Positions 46,879 through 58,994 are shown, counted from the stretch's first letter. The stretch: DNA of 64,000 nt from Burkholderia plantarii (GCF_001411805.1 NZ_CP007212.1:2108001-2172000), one strand, 5' to 3'. Numbers and translations: made by a program. Notes: generated by a model from the sequence alone, not told the origin.

Positions 46879-48425
46879 GCAAGACGATCCGGGTCGATCA
46901 CGCGAAGGCCGCCGAGGCGTTTCTCGCCAAGACCGAACACGTCGCGTTCCACGACCGCCGCCTCTGGGACCTGCGCATGAAACGCGACGCGCAGGCCGCC
47001 TCGATCGACGAATGGGAAACGCTGCGCTCGCTCGCCTCGCAGATCAAGGAGCACACGCTCTCGCGCCTGGCCGACTATCTCGCCCAGTTCGCCTCGAACG
47101 CCGAGGCCAACGGCGTAACGGTCCACTGGGCGCTCGACGCGGCCGAGCACAACCAGGTCGTGCATGACATCCTGGCCTCGCATGGCGTGACGACGCTGGT
47201 CAAGAGCAAGTCGATGCTGACCGACGAATGCGAGCTGCGCGAATACCTCGGCCCGCGCGGCATCGACGTGATGGAAACCGACCTCGGCGAGCGCATCCAG
47301 CAGCTCGACCACCAGCCGCCCTCGCACGTGGTGGTGCCGGCCGTCCACAAGCTGCGCGGTGACGTGGCCGAACTGTTCGGCCGCACGCTCGGCACCGATC
47401 CCGCCAACGACGACATCCACTATCTCGCCGAGAGCCAGCGCGTCACCACGCGCCCGGCCTTTCTCGCGGCCGGCGCGGGCATGACGGGCTGCAACTTCGC
47501 GGTGGCCGAGACCGGCACCGTGGTGGTCTGCACCAACGAGGGCAACGCCGACCTCTCGGCCAACGTGCCGCCCGTGCATGTCGTCTCGATCGGCATCGAG
47601 AAGCTGATCCCGCGCATCGCCGATCTCGGCGTGTTCGTGCGGCTGCTCTCGCGCAGCGCGCTCGGCTCGCCGATCACGCAGTACACCTCGCACTTCCGCC
47701 GCCCTCGGCCGGGCACCGAGCTGCACTATGTGATCGTCGACAACGGCCGCTCGGCGCGCCTCGCGATGGACGATTTCTGGTACTCGCTCAAGTGCATCCG
47801 CTGCGGCGCCTGCATGAACACCTGCCCGGTGTACCGGCGCAGCAGCGGGCTGTCGTACGGCAGCACCTACGCGGGGCCGATCGGCGCGATCCTGAACCCG
47901 GCCTACGACCTGAAGCGCTTCAGCACGCTGCCGTTCGCCTCGACCATGAACGGCAGCTGCAGCAACGTCTGCCCGGTGAAGATCAACATCCACGAGCAGC
48001 TCTACAAGTGGCGGCAGGTGGTGGCCGAGGAAGGCGAGCTGCCGCGCGTGAAGCGCGGGCTGATCAAGGTGGCCGGCAAGCTGCTCGCGAACCCGTCGCT
48101 GTATCGCGCCTCGGTGCGCTCGCTGCAGGGCGCCCTGCACCGCCTGCCGAACCTCGTGCTCTACAACCCGCTCAACACCTGGGGCAAGGGCCGCGAGCTG
48201 CCCGACGCGCCGCGCGAGACGTTCCGCGACTGGTACGAGGCGCACCGCGGCAAGGGCGCGCCGCATGCCGTTTCGACCGCTTCAAACGCTTCAGCCGCCT
48301 CGGTCGCCTCGGTCGCCTCAGTCGCCTCAACCACCTCGCCCGTGCCCGCCGCATCGCAGGCCACCGCGAACGCCGCAGACGACGACCGCCACGCCGCCGC
48401 GAACCACGACAAGGAATCGACATGA
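46875..48425 (+). CDS. lutB: Lactate utilization protein B (LutB/LldF), iron-sulfur protein
   Basis: 516 residues. An N-terminal LUD-like domain (VAETGTVVVCTNEGNADLSA) is followed by a ferredoxin-type domain with CIRCGACMNTCPVYRR and CSNVCPVKI, which bind two [4Fe-4S] clusters. It is the electron-transfer subunit of the lactate oxidation complex. Both ends overlap neighbours by ATGA. The last ~55 residues are an Ala/Ser/Val-rich low-complexity tail encoded by an imperfect 9-bp repeat (about 48280-48340). Confidence 0.92.
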   Translation: MSKTIRVDHAKAAEAFLAKTEHVAFHDRRLWDLRMKRDAQAASIDEWETLRSLASQIKEHTLSRLADYLAQFASNAEANGVTVHWALDAAEHNQVVHDILASHGVTTLVKSKSMLTDECELREYLGPRGIDVMETDLGERIQQLDHQPPSHVVVPAVHKLRGDVAELFGRTLGTDPANDDIHYLAESQRVTTRPAFLAAGAGMTGCNFAVAETGTVVVCTNEGNADLSANVPPVHVVSIGIEKLIPRIADLGVFVRLLSRSALGSPITQYTSHFRRPRPGTELHYVIVDNGRSARLAMDDFWYSLKCIRCGACMNTCPVYRRSSGLSYGSTYAGPIGAILNPAYDLKRFSTLPFASTMNGSCSNVCPVKINIHEQLYKWRQVVAEEGELPRVKRGLIKVAGKLLANPSLYRASVRSLQGALHRLPNLVLYNPLNTWGKGRELPDAPRETFRDWYEAHRGKGAPHAVSTASNASAASVASVASVASTTSPVPAASQATANAADDDRHAAANHDKEST

Positions 48426-49066
48426 GCACCTCCCGCGAGGAATTCCTGATGCGCGTGCGCGCGGCGCAGCGCGTGGCCGTGCGCGACGATGACGGCCCCC
48501 TTGCGGGCCGCGTCGCCGCCGACGATCCGCATCCGCTGCCCGAGCTGCCGCGCTTCGCGACGCCCGCCGGCGGGCGCCTCGAGCGCTTCTGCGCGAATCT
48601 CGCCACGATGGGCGGCCGCCACGCGGCGCCCGCCTCCCCCGCCGAGCTGCCCGGCTGGTTCGCCGAGCGTTTCCCCGGCCACACGCCGCTCACCGCCACG
48701 CCCGAGCTGACGGGTGCCGAGCCGCTCGACCCGGCGCGCCTGCCGGCCTCGCTGCACGAGGTGGAAGTGGGCGTGGTGCGGGCGCGCTACGGCGTGGCCG
48801 AAACCGGCTCGGTCTGGCTGTCGGACGAGGAATATCGCGTCAACGCGCTCGGCTATCTGGTCCAGCACCTCGTGGTGCTGCTCGATCCGGCCGACATCGT
48901 CGACGGCCTGCAGGACATCTACCGCCTCGGCGACTTCCACACCGCGAACTACGCGGCGCTCGTGACCGGCCCGTCGGCCACGGCCGATATCGAGGGCGTG
49001 CTAATCCAGGGCGCGCAGGGCGTGCGTTCGCTGACGGTGCTGCTGCTGGCTCGGCCCGGCGGCTGA
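48422..49066 (+). CDS. lutC: Lactate utilization protein C (LutC/LldG)
   Basis: 214 residues, an LUD-domain protein with VRARYGVAETGSVWL and LGYLVQHLVVLLDPADIV, then ALVTGPSATADIEGVLIQGAQGV at the end, all typical of LutC. It is the third subunit of the LutABC system and is coupled to lutB through ATGA. Its N-terminus starts with a short helical segment (SREEFLMRVRAA). Confidence 0.9.
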   Translation: MSTSREEFLMRVRAAQRVAVRDDDGPLAGRVAADDPHPLPELPRFATPAGGRLERFCANLATMGGRHAAPASPAELPGWFAERFPGHTPLTATPELTGAEPLDPARLPASLHEVEVGVVRARYGVAETGSVWLSDEEYRVNALGYLVQHLVVLLDPADIVDGLQDIYRLGDFHTANYAALVTGPSATADIEGVLIQGAQGVRSLTVLLLARPGG

Positions 49067-49143
49067 GGCACTGCGGGCGACGACGACGCGAGCCGTGCCG
49101 GAAGACGGCGGAAGGCAGCGGGAGCCGAACCCGCCGCGCGGCC

Positions 49144-49899
49144 CTAAGCCGATTGCCGCGAGAAAATCCGGATCACCGAATTCAGGTGCGTGAGCATCGC
49201 GCGGCGCGCGCCCTTTGCGTCGCGCGCCTCCAGCGCGTCGAGGATCGCGCGGTGCTCGACCTCGGAGCGATGCGGCATGTCACGCGGCGTGTAGAGCCGC
49301 TGCAGACGCTGGAACAGCGGATCGTAGCGATGCGCGAGCATCTGCTTGACCATCATCGCGTAGGCGTCGTTGCCGCTCGCCTCGGCGATGCGGATATGGA
49401 ACAGGCGGTCGCCCGGATGCGTGGTCGAGCCGCTGCGGTTGTCCCGCTGGTTGCGCAGGAACGCGTCGTGAATCGCGGCGAGCTGCGCCTCGGAGGCATG
49501 GACGGCCGCGAGTTCGGCCGCCTCGGGCTCGATCAGTTTGCGCGCCTGCAACAGCGAGAACGGCGGGATTTCCGCGTCGAGGTCGAACTCGATGCCGAGT
49601 TCGGGATCGACTTCGAGCCGCGCCGAACGCGGCGCGGCCACCGTGTCGGGCGTGGCCGGCCGCGGCTCGCGCGGCCGCACCGACACGCCGTCGCCGACCC
49701 GCACCGACACCAGCCCGTTCACCTCCAGGGCGATCAGCGCCTCGCGCACCGAGGTACGCGAGACGCCGAACTGCACGGCCAGTTCGCGCTCGGGCGGCAG
49801 GTAGCTGCCCGGCGGAAAGCTGCCCGATTCGATCATCGCGCGCAGCTGGTCGGCGATTTGCTGGTAGAGACGGCGGTTCTGGATGGGCTGGATCGGCAT
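49144..49899 (-). CDS. GntR/FadR-family regulator, probably for L-fucose genes
   Basis: 251 residues. The winged helix has LYQQIADQLRAMI and ERELAVQFGVSRTSVREALIAL; the C-terminal FCD domain has LLQARKLIEPEAAELAA, GDRLFHIRIAEASGN and EVEHRAILDAL with its metal-ligand His and Asp residues. It is adjacent to fucP, and sugar-acid operons are often controlled by this subfamily. Candidate sites are the two copies of GGTCCAGCCAAT upstream of the fuconate dehydratase and fuconolactonase genes. Confidence 0.88.
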   Translation of the reverse strand: MPIQPIQNRRLYQQIADQLRAMIESGSFPPGSYLPPERELAVQFGVSRTSVREALIALEVNGLVSVRVGDGVSVRPREPRPATPDTVAAPRSARLEVDPELGIEFDLDAEIPPFSLLQARKLIEPEAAELAAVHASEAQLAAIHDAFLRNQRDNRSGSTTHPGDRLFHIRIAEASGNDAYAMMVKQMLAHRYDPLFQRLQRLYTPRDMPHRSEVEHRAILDALEARDAKGARRAMLTHLNSVIRIFSRQSA

Positions 49900-50044
49900 A
49901 CTTGCGCGGGCGAGGAGCGTCGGGGTCGAAGGCGTTCGCCGCCCGCGGCCGGCAAGGCGGCGAACGTGAACCAGACGGCGATTCTAATACGTCGGCGCGA
50001 GCCGCCCCGTCCGCCCCCTTCCCGCCGCCCCTCTCGGGCGCGGC

Positions 50045-51304
50045 TCAGGCGCCGGCCACGCGGCTGCCGCGCCAGCCGTACCACGCGACGATCGCGAAGC
50101 ACACGAGCGGCAGCGCATAAGCCATGCTCACGCCCGAGCCGTCGGCCACGCGCCCCATCGCATACGGCATGATCGCGCCGCCGACGATCGACATCACCTG
50201 GTACGACGCGCCGCGCTTGGTCTGCGGCCCGAGGTCCTTCACGCCGAGCGCGAAGATGGTCGGGAACATGATCGACATGAAGAAGAACACGGCGATCAGC
50301 GCCAGCACCGACACCACCGGGATGCCGGCCAGCACCACCACGCTCAGCGCCACGTTGGCGAGCGCATAGACGCTCAGCAGCGCGGCCGGCGGGATCCGGC
50401 CCATCAGCGCGGTGCTGACGAAGCGCCCGGCCATGAACAGCAGCAGCGCCACCGACAGCAGGAACGAGGCGCGCTGGGCGGTCAGCGCCGGCCAGTGGAC
50501 GATCGCGTAGTTGATGAAGAACGCGCCCACGCCCACCTGCGCGGCCACATAGAAGAACTGCGCGACGATCCCGCCGACGAAGTGCGGGCGCGACCAGAGC
50601 GAGGCGCCGGCCGCGCGCTGCGCGGGCGAGGCGGCGCGGCGGATGTCGGGCATCGGCGTGCGCGCGATCAGCAGCGCGAGCAGCACCACGATCACCGCGA
50701 TCGCCACGTAGGTCACGCGCACCGAATCGAGGCCGGCCTCGGCACCCGCAGCGGCGGTCGCCGAGGGCGCCGCCGCCTGGAAGAAGAACGTGCCGCCGAT
50801 CAGCGGCCCGAGGAAGCTGCCGAGCCCGTTGAACGACTGCGAGAGGTTGAGCCGCCGCTCGGCCGTCTCGGGCGCGCCGAGTTCGGTCACGTAGGGATTC
50901 GCGGCGGTCTCGAGGCAGCCGAGCCCGGCGGCGATCACGAACAGCGCGAACAGGAAGAACGGGAAGCTCGCGGCCGCCGAGGCCGGAATGAACAGCAGCG
51001 CGCCGATCGCGTAGAGCGCCAGGCCAAGCAGGATGCCGCGCTTGTAGCCGAAGCGCTCCATCAGCAGCGCGGCCGGCATCGCCATCACGAAGTAGGCACC
51101 GAAATAGGCGCCCTGCAGCAGGCCCGACTGCGCCTTGCTGACATGCAGCACGTCCTGGAAATGCTTGTTGAGCACGTCGAGCAGCCCATACGACAGCCCC
51201 CACATGAAAAAGAGGCTCGTCACCAGAATGAACGCGGTGCGCCAGTCGTGGCTGCGTTCCGTCGTGCCGGCCGGCGCCGCGCCGGCCCTCGATACCTGTT
51301 GCAT
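50045..51304 (-). CDS. fucP: L-fucose:H+ symporter FucP
   Basis: 419 residues, twelve helices. SLFFMWGLSYGLLDVLNKHFQ in helix 1 and GAYFGAYFVMAMPAALLMERFGYKRG match the FucP/GluP sugar porters, including the acidic residues of the transport path. It imports L-fucose (or L-galactose and L-arabinose) with protons. It is the last gene of the - strand fucose operon, after the mutarotase gene. Confidence 0.9.
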   Translation of the reverse strand: MQQVSRAGAAPAGTTERSHDWRTAFILVTSLFFMWGLSYGLLDVLNKHFQDVLHVSKAQSGLLQGAYFGAYFVMAMPAALLMERFGYKRGILLGLALYAIGALLFIPASAAASFPFFLFALFVIAAGLGCLETAANPYVTELGAPETAERRLNLSQSFNGLGSFLGPLIGGTFFFQAAAPSATAAAGAEAGLDSVRVTYVAIAVIVVLLALLIARTPMPDIRRAASPAQRAAGASLWSRPHFVGGIVAQFFYVAAQVGVGAFFINYAIVHWPALTAQRASFLLSVALLLFMAGRFVSTALMGRIPPAALLSVYALANVALSVVVLAGIPVVSVLALIAVFFFMSIMFPTIFALGVKDLGPQTKRGASYQVMSIVGGAIMPYAMGRVADGSGVSMAYALPLVCFAIVAWYGWRGSRVAGA

Positions 51305-51382
51305 GATGCTTGTCTCCTTCCGTTGCCGTCTCGGTCGATCGCCCTGCCCGCCGTGTTCCTGATGCGCCCGGGATGCGCCGCG

Positions 51383-51721
51383 TTACTGCCGGGAGAGATC
51401 GAAGATGCGCGCCATCGGCGTCCACTTGGTGCCCGGCTCGCTCCATGGCGTCGGCTGCTGGAACGTATCCATCAGCGCCTCCCATTCCACGACCTTCGGA
51501 TCGGCCAGGCTCGCCGCCCGCATCCGCGCCGCATCGAACACGGCGTCGTCGGTCTCCATCACCATCGTGAGCCGGTTACCGATCCGGTAGATCTCCATCG
51601 CCGTCACGCCCTGCCCGCGCAGATGCGCGGCGATCTGCGGCCAGATCCGCTCGTGATGCGCTTCGTAGCGCGCGATCGATTCCGGGTCGTCCTTCAGGTC
51701 CAGCGCCAGGCATTGCCGCAT
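51383..51721 (-). CDS. L-rhamnose/L-fucose mutarotase
   Basis: 112 residues, dimeric alpha/beta-barrel type of the RhaM (DUF718) family. ALDLKDDPESIARYEAHHERIW opens the protein and includes the catalytic His; VMETDD and EWEALMDTFQQP are also conserved. It interconverts anomers so that the dehydrogenase gets the right form of the sugar. Position between fucose dehydrogenase and FucP points to L-fucose. Confidence 0.88.
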   Translation of the reverse strand: MRQCLALDLKDDPESIARYEAHHERIWPQIAAHLRGQGVTAMEIYRIGNRLTMVMETDDAVFDAARMRAASLADPKVVEWEALMDTFQQPTPWSEPGTKWTPMARIFDLSRQ

Positions 51722-51814
51722 CGGGGTGTCTCCGGGGTTGGCCGCGCGACGCGAAGCGAGGCGCCGTGCGGGTGGGTTGCAATGCGTTGGATCGCGTGTG
51801 CGTCGTTGCGCGCC

Positions 51815-53927
<2,113 letters not shown>

Positions 53928-54032
53928 GGTGATCGGTCGTGAATCCAGCTGCGTGCTGCGTCGTTTCGGAATGGCAATCGAAGCCGGCGGGCGAGCCATC
54001 GTGACCGGCGTGTTGGTGTCGATTGGTTTAAT

Positions 54033-54044
54033 GGTCCAGCCAAT
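54033..54044 (-). promoter_or_regulatory. Candidate fucose-regulator site A
   Basis: GGTCCAGCCAAT, exact 12-base match to 55212-55223 and in the same relation to the downstream - strand gene. On the - strand it reads ATTGGCTGGACC, with TGG/CCA symmetry like FadR-subfamily sites. A further CAGCCAAT follows at 54047. Confidence 0.45.
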
Positions 54045-54197
54045 TGCAGCCAATCATACGACGTTCAATGCCTCGATGGACTCCGGGTTTTCCCGGGCGC
54101 GGCGTGGAGCTTCGTGGGCTTCGGGGACTCCAGGCGAGATGGGCCGGCGGGCGCGATGCAAGCGCGAGCCGGCCCGCCTTCCTCCGGCTCGCGGCGT

Positions 54198-55040
54198 TCA
54201 GTCGATCCGGTAGAAACGGCGCGCGTTGCCGCCGAACAGATCCGCCATCGCGCCGGCGCCGAACCAGCGCTCGCCGTCGCGCTCGCAGGCGGCGACCCAA
54301 TCCTCGTAGCCGCCGTGATGCGCGGCGAGCCGCAGCACCGGCCAGTCGCTGCCCCACATCACGCGGCGCGGGCCGAACAGCTCGGCCACCGCCTGCACGT
54401 AGGGCGCGCTCGGGTTGCCCCCGGTCACGTCGCCGGCCTCGGTCCAGAGGCCCGACAGCTTGCAGTGCAGGTTCGGCAGTGCCGCGAGCCGCGCCATCGC
54501 GCTGCGCCACGGCTCGATCGCGCCGCTCGCGATCGGCGGCTTGGCGGCGTGATCGATCACGATCGGCAGATCCGGATACCGTTGCGCGAAGGTTGCGAGC
54601 GCATCGAGTTGCGCGGGCAGCACGAGCGCGTCGAAGCGCAGGTCGTGCGCGAGCAGCGCGGCCACGGCCGGTGCCAGCGCCGCGTCGTCGATCCAGCGGT
54701 CGTCGAGCGATTGCAGCATCGGCCGCACGCCGCGGAACTTCGGCGCCGCCGCGAACCGGGCAATCTGCGCGGGCGCGTCGGCCGCCTTCAGGTCGACCCA
54801 GCCGACCACCGCCTTCACGCTCGGCGTCGCGCTCGCGAGATCGAGCAGGTAGCGCGTGTCGTCGAGCGACGGCAGCGACTGCACGAGCACGGTGCCGTCG
54901 ATGCCCGTCGCACGCAGATGCGGCGCGAGATCGGCCGGGCCGAAATCACGATGGATCGCCGTGAGTTCGGGCGGCGGCCAGTCGCCCGCGCGGGCGGCGA
55001 TTTGCCAGTAATGCTGATGCGCATCGATGCGTGAGCTCAT
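54198..55040 (-). CDS. L-fucono-1,5-lactonase, amidohydrolase family
   Basis: 280 residues. IDAHQHYWQ at the N-terminus, VIDHAAKPPI in the middle and MWGSDWPV near the end supply the active-site His and Asp residues of the amidohydrolase lactonases (COG3618). It opens the lactone made by L-fucose dehydrogenase. It lies upstream of the dehydratase operon with its own 5' region, which carries the same 12-base motif. Start 55040 is the first codon of the barrel strand. Confidence 0.9.
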   Translation of the reverse strand: MSSRIDAHQHYWQIAARAGDWPPPELTAIHRDFGPADLAPHLRATGIDGTVLVQSLPSLDDTRYLLDLASATPSVKAVVGWVDLKAADAPAQIARFAAAPKFRGVRPMLQSLDDRWIDDAALAPAVAALLAHDLRFDALVLPAQLDALATFAQRYPDLPIVIDHAAKPPIASGAIEPWRSAMARLAALPNLHCKLSGLWTEAGDVTGGNPSAPYVQAVAELFGPRRVMWGSDWPVLRLAAHHGGYEDWVAACERDGERWFGAGAMADLFGGNARRFYRID

Positions 55041-55915
55041 CGGGCGTGTTCCTCGTTCGGGTTGACGTCGCGCAGCGGCTGCCTGCGCGGGCGAAACAGC
55101 AGAAAGGGCGAAAAAACGCTTCGGGATCCGGATCAACGACGCAGACGCCGGCGGCGTCACCGCCCGTACCACCGGCACCGGCGCCTCGGGTCGTGCCGGC
55201 ATCGGACCAAAGGTCCAGCCAATCCGCTCGAAGATCGTTCAGAACGGCGCCGCCGGCCATCCGGGCTAACCCGCAACCCCGATCCATGGCCCACATGACG
55301 GCCTGGTTTCGTCTTGCTTGCCGCCGCCCGGCGTGAATCCATTCCGAATTGCGGTGAAATGAAAATATCGCCGCCATCTTCTCGTTTCACGGCACGATCA
55401 CCATTCCAATTCAAACAGTCATTTCAATTAACAAGCATATTTTTCTTTATCGATTTGCGAATCGGCAAAAACTTCAGATCAGCGGATTTCGACAATCCTT
55501 TTGTTCCATTACAAAAAATTACGATGTATATTCGCTCACGGATTCGGCGGCAGCCGGCATTCAGCAAAGCGTCGGCTCGATGTCAGCCTGGGGCGGCGCC
55601 GCCGCTGCGCCGCCGCGATCCCGAAGCGAGAAAGCCAACGGCACCGAGGCCTCGCGGCCGTCGCGCGGGCGCTGGCCGAGATCCGTGTCGTCGAGCCGGC
55701 ACGCGCCCGAGAGCGCGCCACGTTTGCCAACCATTCTTGAACAACAGGGCCTTCGATCATGCATTTCATCACCTGATTTCCGCTTAATTCCCGCCTTCGT
55801 TTCATCCGGAAAGCCAGCCATTTCTTTTCGCCGAAATCAAACCGGCGAGGGAGCGGCATTGCCTGCCGGTTTCAACATGACATCAACCGTTCATTCCAAC
55901 AGCAGAGGCATCGGT
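55041..55915. other. Long intergenic region with an AT-rich half
   Basis: 875 bases between the fuconolactonase (-) and the aminopeptidase (+). It holds the motif at 55212 and an AT-rich half (about 55370-55550) likely to contain promoters. Several Arg/Ala-rich frames look random. No gene seen. Confidence 0.4.
55212..55223 (-). promoter_or_regulatory. Candidate fucose-regulator site B
   Basis: Second copy of GGTCCAGCCAAT, 172 bases before the fuconolactonase start. It is preceded by GGACCAAA, which forms GGACC-AAA-GGTCC with it. Confidence 0.45.
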
Positions 55916-58057
55916 ATGTGGAAGCGTATCCGCAACATCCGTCATCTCTCCCTGATCGGGCTGCTGGCGCTCGCCGCCTGCGGCGGTGACGACGGCGGCG
56001 CCGGCTCGGCCGTCTCGCTCGGCGCGGCGAACAATCCGGCCGGCACCGCCGCGCCGACCCGGGCCACGGTCAACCCCGGCACGCCGCCGGTGGAAATGCC
56101 CGACACCGTCGTGCCCGTCAACTACAAGCTCTGGTTCCGGCCGAGCGACGACCTGAGCCAGTTCCAGGGGCGCGCCGACGTCGAGATCAACGTCAAGCAG
56201 GCCGTCAACGCGATCGTGGTGGCCGGCCATCGCATCCAGTTCACCAACGGCAAGATCACGCTGCAGCCCGGCAACATCGAGCTGATCGCCACGCCGCAGG
56301 GCCAGGGCGACTACTACCAGCTGCGCCCGGCCAGCGGCACGATCCCGCGCGGCAACTACTCGCTGCACATGGAATGGCAGGGCATCATCAACTTCGATTC
56401 GCACGGCGACCCGGCGCAGGGCACGGTCGGCAGTTGCGACAACGATCCGTATCCGGGCTGCTCGGCGGCCGAGGGCATGTTCCGCGTCGACCTGGTCGGC
56501 ACCGACGGCACCTCCAGCGGCGCGGTGCTCACGCAAGGCGAATCGGACCTCGCGCGCCAGTGGTTCCCGGGCTGGGACGAACCCGCGTTCCGTCCCACCT
56601 ATGAAGTGTCGGCCGAGGTGCCGCAAGCGTGGCGCGTGGTGTCGAACGCGGCCGAGAAGCCGGCCGCCAGCATCGGCGGCGGCTACAAGCTGGTGTCGTT
56701 CGAGAAGACACCGCCGATGCCGTCGTACCTGCTGTTCTTCGGCGGCGGCAAGTTCGACACGCTCGAAGACGACTTCACGAGCCCGCTGCCCGACGGCAAG
56801 GGGCTGCACCTGCGCATCTTCACGCCGCCCGGCATGAGCGAGTGGGCGAAGCCGGCGATGCAGGAAACCAAGCAGGCGCTCGACTACTACTACCGCTACA
56901 CCGGCATCGCGCTGCCGCTGACCAAGTTCGACACGATCGCCGCGAACGACAAGTTCAAGGCGCAGAAGGACCTGAACTTCGGCGGCATGGAGAACTGGGG
57001 GTCGATCCTGGAGTTCGCCGACGACATCCTGCCCAAGCCCGGCACGCCGATGTCGCGCTACGGGCTCACGGTGCTGACGCACGAGGCCGCGCACCAGTGG
57101 TTCGGCGATCTCGTCACGCTCGACTGGTGGGACGACGTCTGGCTCAACGAGTCGTTCGCGACGTACTTCGAGACGCGCACCACGATCCAGTTCCATCCGG
57201 ACGTGTTCAACTGGGTGCAGGACGCCGGCAACAAGGCGGCCGTGATCAAGGCCGACATCGGCCCCGACGCGTTCCCGGTGCAGCCGAACTTCAACGCGTT
57301 CGGTTCGAACGACTTCGTGATCAACGCCGGCACCTTCGTCTACGACAAGGGCGGCCACGTGCTGAAGATGCTGGAGGGTTATCTCGGCGACGAGGTGATG
57401 CGCAAGGGGCTGCAGCAGTATCTGGCCGACTATTCGTTCGGCAACGGCACGCCGCAGCGGCTGTGGGATGCACTGTCGAACGCGAGCGGCCAGAAGGTCG
57501 GCCCGATCGGCGACAGCTTCGTGCGCCAGACCGGCGTGCCGCTGCTGTCGCTCGACACGCAGTGCGACCTGACGAAGAACCAGAACATCGTCACGCTGAA
57601 ACAGGCGCCGTTCCCGAACCGGAACGCCTACCCCGGCACGCAGTGGACGATTCCGGTGACGCTCGCGTATGGCGACGGCCTCATCAACCGCAAGACGCTC
57701 GCGCTCTCCGACACGCAGACGCAGGTGCGGCTCGAGGGCTGCTCGGCGGTGCTCGCGAACCCCACCGGCTTCGACTACTACGTGACGAACTACAGCGACA
57801 CGGCCTGGAGCGCGCTGCTGCCGCAACTGTCGCGCGTGAACGATCCGGTGCTGCTGACGAACCTGCGCAACGACGCGGCGCTGCTCGTCAGCAACCAGCT
57901 CGCGCCGGCTTCGCGCTCGGCCGCGCTGACCTCGGTGAGCGGCCCGGCGGCGGTCTCGCTGCGGCAGCTGGCGACGGCGCCGTCGGTGGTGCGCCAGGCC
58001 CGGCCGGTGGTGCGCTATCACGGCAAGTTCGTGGCACGGCAGCGGCAGGTGCAATAA
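55916..58057 (+). CDS. M1-family metallopeptidase, lipoprotein
   Basis: 713 residues. The start at 55916 has AGAGG upstream. A lipoprotein signal peptide ends at LAAC, followed by a Gly/Asp-rich linker; the mature domain begins with PVNYKLWFRPSDD. The exopeptidase motif is GGMENWG, and the zinc site is HEAAH (389-393) with the third ligand Glu412 in WLNESFATYFE, spaced as in M1 peptidases. It should trim N-terminal residues from peptides at the cell envelope. It stands alone and ends at a clear terminator. Confidence 0.92.
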   Translation: MWKRIRNIRHLSLIGLLALAACGGDDGGAGSAVSLGAANNPAGTAAPTRATVNPGTPPVEMPDTVVPVNYKLWFRPSDDLSQFQGRADVEINVKQAVNAIVVAGHRIQFTNGKITLQPGNIELIATPQGQGDYYQLRPASGTIPRGNYSLHMEWQGIINFDSHGDPAQGTVGSCDNDPYPGCSAAEGMFRVDLVGTDGTSSGAVLTQGESDLARQWFPGWDEPAFRPTYEVSAEVPQAWRVVSNAAEKPAASIGGGYKLVSFEKTPPMPSYLLFFGGGKFDTLEDDFTSPLPDGKGLHLRIFTPPGMSEWAKPAMQETKQALDYYYRYTGIALPLTKFDTIAANDKFKAQKDLNFGGMENWGSILEFADDILPKPGTPMSRYGLTVLTHEAAHQWFGDLVTLDWWDDVWLNESFATYFETRTTIQFHPDVFNWVQDAGNKAAVIKADIGPDAFPVQPNFNAFGSNDFVINAGTFVYDKGGHVLKMLEGYLGDEVMRKGLQQYLADYSFGNGTPQRLWDALSNASGQKVGPIGDSFVRQTGVPLLSLDTQCDLTKNQNIVTLKQAPFPNRNAYPGTQWTIPVTLAYGDGLINRKTLALSDTQTQVRLEGCSAVLANPTGFDYYVTNYSDTAWSALLPQLSRVNDPVLLTNLRNDAALLVSNQLAPASRSAALTSVSGPAAVSLRQLATAPSVVRQARPVVRYHGKFVARQRQVQ

Positions 58058-58145
58058 GCGGCTGCACAGCAAGCTGCATACGGCTGCCTACGCCGATGAG
58101 GGCGCGGCGGCCGGCCAGCCGGCCATCGCCTCTCGTCGGCTGGCT

Positions 58146-58180
58146 ACGCCCCCGCATCGTCTCGATGCGAGGGCGTTTTT
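58146..58180 (+). terminator. Intrinsic terminator of the aminopeptidase gene
   Basis: A 13-pair stem with one mismatch: ACGCCCCCGCATCG pairs with CGATGCGAGGGCGT around a TCT loop, followed by TTTTT. It lies 89 bases after the stop codon. Confidence 0.85.
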
Positions 58181-58254
58181 CATACCGCAGGCCCGCCCTT
58201 CCCGCCCGACATCGGCATCGGCCTGAGATGGAATATGGCGGCTCGCCGAGCCAT

Positions 58255-58994
58255 TGAGAGGTGGCCGCGCAAATTCGGACAGTCGGGTAAGTGGAATGCC
58301 CGGGGCTTGAGCCAGCGATAATGCAGGCAAAGGAATCGGAAAGATGACGAAGAGAACCCGACGGACGCACTCAGCGGCGTTCAAGGCGAAAGTGGCCCTG
58401 GCGGCGGTCAAGGGCGAGCGCACGCTGGCCGAGCTGGCGCAGCAGTTCGATGTGCATCCGAACCAGATCACGGAGTGGAAGCGGCAACTGCAGGAGCGTG
58501 CGGCGGATGTGTTCGGCGCGGCCGGTCCACCGTCGAACGAGCCGCCGGTGGACGTGAAAACGCTGCACGCGAAGATCGGACAGTTGACGCTGGAGAACGA
58601 TTTTTTGTCCGGAGCGCTCGGCAAAGCCGGACTGTCGAGCGCAAAGCGATGATTGACCGCACGCATGCGTTGCCGGTTTCGCGACAGACGCGACTGGTTG
58701 GCGTCGCGAGATCGAGCGCATATTACCGGGCGCAGCCAGTGAGCGAGGCGGATCAGTTGCTGATGCGTCGAATCGACGAACTGCACATGGGGTTTCCATT
58801 TTCCGGGGCACGGATGCTGGCACGTCTGTTACGCCGGGAAGGCCATGAAGTCGGCCGCCAGCGTGTGCGCGCGCTGATGAGGCGCATGGGTGTCGAGGCG
58901 CTGTACTGCAAGCCGAACACGAGCCGGCGCCACGCACAGCACAAGATCTGGCCGTACCTGCTACGCGGCATGAAGATCGACCGTGCCAATCAGG
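58255..58994 (+). mobile_element. IS3-family element, 5' fragment
   Basis: The left end is probably TGAGAGGTGG at 58255, leading through CAAATTCGGACAG, typical of IS3-family ends. It contains orfA and the first third of orfB and is interrupted at 58994 by the IS481-like element. The rest of orfB and the right end are not found beyond 60210, so sequence was lost. Confidence 0.75.
58344..58652 (+). CDS. IS3-family transposase OrfA
   Basis: 102 residues. An N-terminal helix-turn-helix ([20 protein letters not shown] then [12 protein letters not shown]) and a C-terminal coiled segment with [19 protein letters not shown]. The gene overlaps the orfB frame by four bases in the -1 frame, as expected for frameshift fusion. 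It is intact but cannot move the element without OrfB. Confidence 0.9.
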   Translation: MTKRTRRTHSAAFKAKVALAAVKGERTLAELAQQFDVHPNQITEWKRQLQERAADVFGAAGPPSNEPPVDVKTLHAKIGQLTLENDFLSGALGKAGLSSAKR

